From: Proteobacteria bacterium UBA4457
GTDB lineage: Bacteria; Pseudomonadota; Gammaproteobacteria; Ga0077536
Assembly (NCBI GenBank): GCA_002390205.1
Contig: DGOV01000124.1
Coordinates: 1-7,588, forward strand
Direction: 5' to 3'
DNA length: 7,588 nucleotides
Part shown: piece after piece, positions 5,651-7,588 of the stretch
Numbering within the stretch: the first letter of the stretch is position 1
Layout of the letters: every line of letters begins with the position of its first letter
Notes under the pieces: model-generated
What the model saw: only the letters and a program-made list of their open reading frames with translations
What the model was told of the DNA's origin: nothing
The model's database searches: none
Program-made: the position numbers and the translations under genes

Positions 5651-6796
5651 ATGGAATATAGTTTTAGCGACGAGCAGCAGCAATTTCGTGGTGTGGTGCA
5701 ACGTTTTATGAGGGATAAGTCCCCCATGACAGAAGTGCGTCGTCTCATGGCTACGAAAGATGGCTTCGATCGCGATCTATGGATGCAGTCATGTCACGAT
5801 TTAGGATTAGCGGGGTTGCATATACCAGAAGCCTATGGGGGCGCTGGTTTCGGATTTGTTGAAGTTGGTATTGTTGCGGAAGAGATGGGTCGCTCTTTGC
5901 TTTGTTCTCCCTATTTGGGTTCATCTATTCTTGCGACGTCTGTAATTTTGCATGCAGGGAGTGAAGAGCAGAAACGAGATTTGCTACCTGACTTGATTGT
6001 TGGCAAAACTGTCGCTTGCTTAGCGTTTGCTGAAGCAAGTGGACACTGGAATAGTGATGGTGTTGAGCTTACAGCATTACAATCTGGGAAGGACGTTTTA
6101 CTTAACGGAAAGAAGAAATTCGTGCTCGATGGATGCGCTGCTGACGTCATTATTGTCGTCGCAAGACGGCCCGGGACTCATGGTAGAGAAGGGATTGGAC
6201 TATACATCACAGAAGGTATGTCCACTGGATTAGGACGTAGATCGTTAGACACTATTGATGAGACTCGGAAACTAGCTGAACTTAGTTTCGATAGGGTAAG
6301 GGCTCAGGTCTTAAACGATTCAGAGGGTGCGGTCGCCGCTATTGGACATGCTCTTGATGACGGGGCCATAGCGTTAGCGAACGAAATGGTCGGTGGCGCA
6401 CAGGCGTTACTTGATTCTACAGTGGAATATACAAAATTAAGGATGCAGTTTGGACGGGTTATTGGATCGTTCCAGGCCGTAAAACACAAATGTGCCGAAA
6501 TTCTACTTGATGTAGAGCTCGCCAAATCTGCAGCTTACTATGCGGCAGAAGCTCGTGCAGAAAACCATCCTGATGTATCAATGTTAGCCTCCTTAGCGAA
6601 AGCGACGGCGGCTGATGCTTATATGCGCACTGCCATAGAGGCTATTCAGTTGCACGGTGGTATTGGTTTCACTTGGGATCACGATACTCACCTTTGGTAT
6701 AAACGAGCGAAAAGTTCCGAAGTGTTGTTAGACGATCCTACCTATCATCGTAATCGTTATATGGCATTCCAAGAGGTGTTATATGAGCTTAAGTGA
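5651..6796 (+). CDS. acyl-CoA dehydrogenase family protein, likely one subunit of a heteromeric ACAD
   Basis: The 381 residues span the full ACAD fold: N-terminal helices (FSDEQQQFRGVVQRFM, 5-20; LGLAGLHIPEAYGGAG, 51-66), a middle beta domain (about 121-220) and a C-terminal helical domain. The FAD-contacting RMQFGRVIGSFQAVKHKCAE (264-283) and QLHGGIGFTWDHDTHLWYKRA (333-353) are intact. The middle-domain motif usually read as TEPxxGSD is degenerate here (FAEASGHWNSDG, 126-137). The next gene has that motif intact, so the pair looks like complementary subunits of an alpha2-beta2 dehydrogenase, as in steroid side-chain degradation enzymes. The expected reaction is alpha,beta-dehydrogenation of an acyl-CoA, with electrons passed to ETF. 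The ATG at 5651 fits the family N-terminus and is the only option after the stop at 5636-5638. The gene lies 63 bases after the monooxygenase and overlaps the next ACAD by 14 bases. The acyl-CoA substrate is unknown. Confidence 0.93.
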   Translation: MEYSFSDEQQQFRGVVQRFMRDKSPMTEVRRLMATKDGFDRDLWMQSCHDLGLAGLHIPEAYGGAGFGFVEVGIVAEEMGRSLLCSPYLGSSILATSVILHAGSEEQKRDLLPDLIVGKTVACLAFAEASGHWNSDGVELTALQSGKDVLLNGKKKFVLDGCAADVIIVVARRPGTHGREGIGLYITEGMSTGLGRRSLDTIDETRKLAELSFDRVRAQVLNDSEGAVAAIGHALDDGAIALANEMVGGAQALLDSTVEYTKLRMQFGRVIGSFQAVKHKCAEILLDVELAKSAAYYAAEARAENHPDVSMLASLAKATAADAYMRTAIEAIQLHGGIGFTWDHDTHLWYKRAKSSEVLLDDPTYHRNRYMAFQEVLYELK

Positions 6797-7588
6797 CGAC
6801 ACTCGGATTCAGCAGGATGTGCGCGCATGGTTGGAGGAGAATTGGGATCCTGACGTGAGTTTGATTGATTGGCGAAATAAATTGGCTGATTCTGGTTGGG
6901 GTGTTCCACATTGGCCTAAGCAATGGTTTGGAAGAGAAATGCCCGTGTCTATGATGCCAATAATTGACGCCGAGTTTGAACGAATTGGTGCAGTCGGCGT
7001 TGCAAAAATTGGTATCCGAATGCTCGCTGCTGCAACATTATTGGACTGCGCTAATGACAATCAAAAATCTCGGTTTTTGAGACCCATACTTACCGGAGAG
7101 GATACATGGTGCCAATTATTTAGTGAACCAGGCAGCGGGTCAGACCTCGCGGGGGCCACCACGCGCGCGGATCGCGATGGAGATAACTGGATCATTAACG
7201 GACAGAAAGTCTGGACTACAAGCGCGCATCATGCCGAATGGGGCTTATTGTTGGCGCGTACTGATTGGGATGTACCGAAACATCAAGGACTCTCTTTTTT
7301 TGTTGTCGACATGCGCCAAGATGGTATCGAAGTGCAGCCGTTGAAACAGATGAATGGCTATGCCTCATTTAACCAAGTTTTTTTCACTGACGTCCCGGTG
7401 GCATCGGAGAATTTAGTTTCTGCAGTTGGTGATGGTTGGAAAGTCGCGATGACTACCTTAGCGCATGAGCGGCGAACTTCAGATGCATTGCGGCGCTGGG
7501 GAAAAGTGTCAGATAGACCGGGACGTATCTATGATGAAGAGCGGGCTGAAGTTGCCACTGTCATGGAACCCTATAAATGGTACCCACA
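6783..7588 (+). CDS. acyl-CoA dehydrogenase family protein, partner subunit (3' end beyond window)
   Basis: A reading frame open to the window edge (268 codons seen) starts at ATG 6783 inside the end of the previous gene, behind a good ribosome binding site (AAGAGGT at 6771-6777). The protein begins MSLSDDTRIQQDVRAWLEEN. It has GWGVPHWPKQWFG (39-50) where ACADs usually read WP.E.GG. The intact FAD/CoA-binding stretch WCQLFSEPGSGSDLAGATTR lies at 109-128, and GQKVWTTSAHHAEWGLLLAR at 140-159. The middle domain continues through GYASFNQVFFTDVPV, then GDGWKVAMTTLAHER (216-230). Residues 231-268 (RRTSDALRRWGKVSDRPGR, then EPYKWYP) begin the link to the helical domain, which lies outside the window along with any C-terminal catalytic residue. 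Overlap and motif complementarity with the preceding gene indicate cotranslation and assembly as a heteromer. Confidence 0.92.
   Translation, partial: MSLSDDTRIQQDVRAWLEENWDPDVSLIDWRNKLADSGWGVPHWPKQWFGREMPVSMMPIIDAEFERIGAVGVAKIGIRMLAAATLLDCANDNQKSRFLRPILTGEDTWCQLFSEPGSGSDLAGATTRADRDGDNWIINGQKVWTTSAHHAEWGLLLARTDWDVPKHQGLSFFVVDMRQDGIEVQPLKQMNGYASFNQVFFTDVPVASENLVSAVGDGWKVAMTTLAHERRTSDALRRWGKVSDRPGRIYDEERAEVATVMEPYKWYP

Overview
The window carries six substantial protein genes in two divergent blocks around a 260-base regulatory gap (about 3819-4078). It looks like a fairly AT-rich proteobacterial genome. The mix of a Baeyer-Villiger-type monooxygenase, paired acyl-CoA dehydrogenases, an SMP-30 lactonase and an iron-sulfur photolyase would fit an aerobic, light-exposed marine gammaproteobacterium or similar. 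That placement is an inference from gene content and base composition, not from any marker gene. No tRNA, rRNA, insertion sequence, integrase or CRISPR array is visible.

Minus-strand block: an SMP-30/gluconolactonase-family gene (2904-3818) is followed after 6 bases by an FeS-BCP/PhrB-type (6-4) photolyase gene (1374-2897), so the two look like an operon. After a further 205 bases, which hold a perfect TATAAT box, comes a 335-residue protein of unknown function (161-1168). The best ribosome binding site in that stretch belongs not to the 335-residue frame but to a 23-codon ORF (1165-1236), whose stop overlaps the downstream start as ATGA.

Plus-strand block: a type I Baeyer-Villiger-like flavin monooxygenase (4079-5587) is followed by two acyl-CoA dehydrogenase-fold genes. 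The first is 5651-6796. The second starts at 6783, overlaps the first by 14 bases and runs off the window end. The two ACADs carry complementary halves of the usual FAD and substrate motifs, as expected for an alpha2-beta2 heteromeric dehydrogenase. Together the block suggests oxidation of a ketone to an ester or lactone, with later beta-oxidation of the opened acyl-CoA. The divergent SMP-30 protein could be a lactonase in the same route, although its link to a photolyase makes that uncertain.

The most surprising sequence structure is a perfect inverted repeat with 16-base arms and a 2-base centre (2572-2605) inside the photolyase coding sequence. It is far beyond chance, while the encoded protein still follows the family. 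Weaker palindromes sit in the divergent promoter region and before the first ACAD gene.
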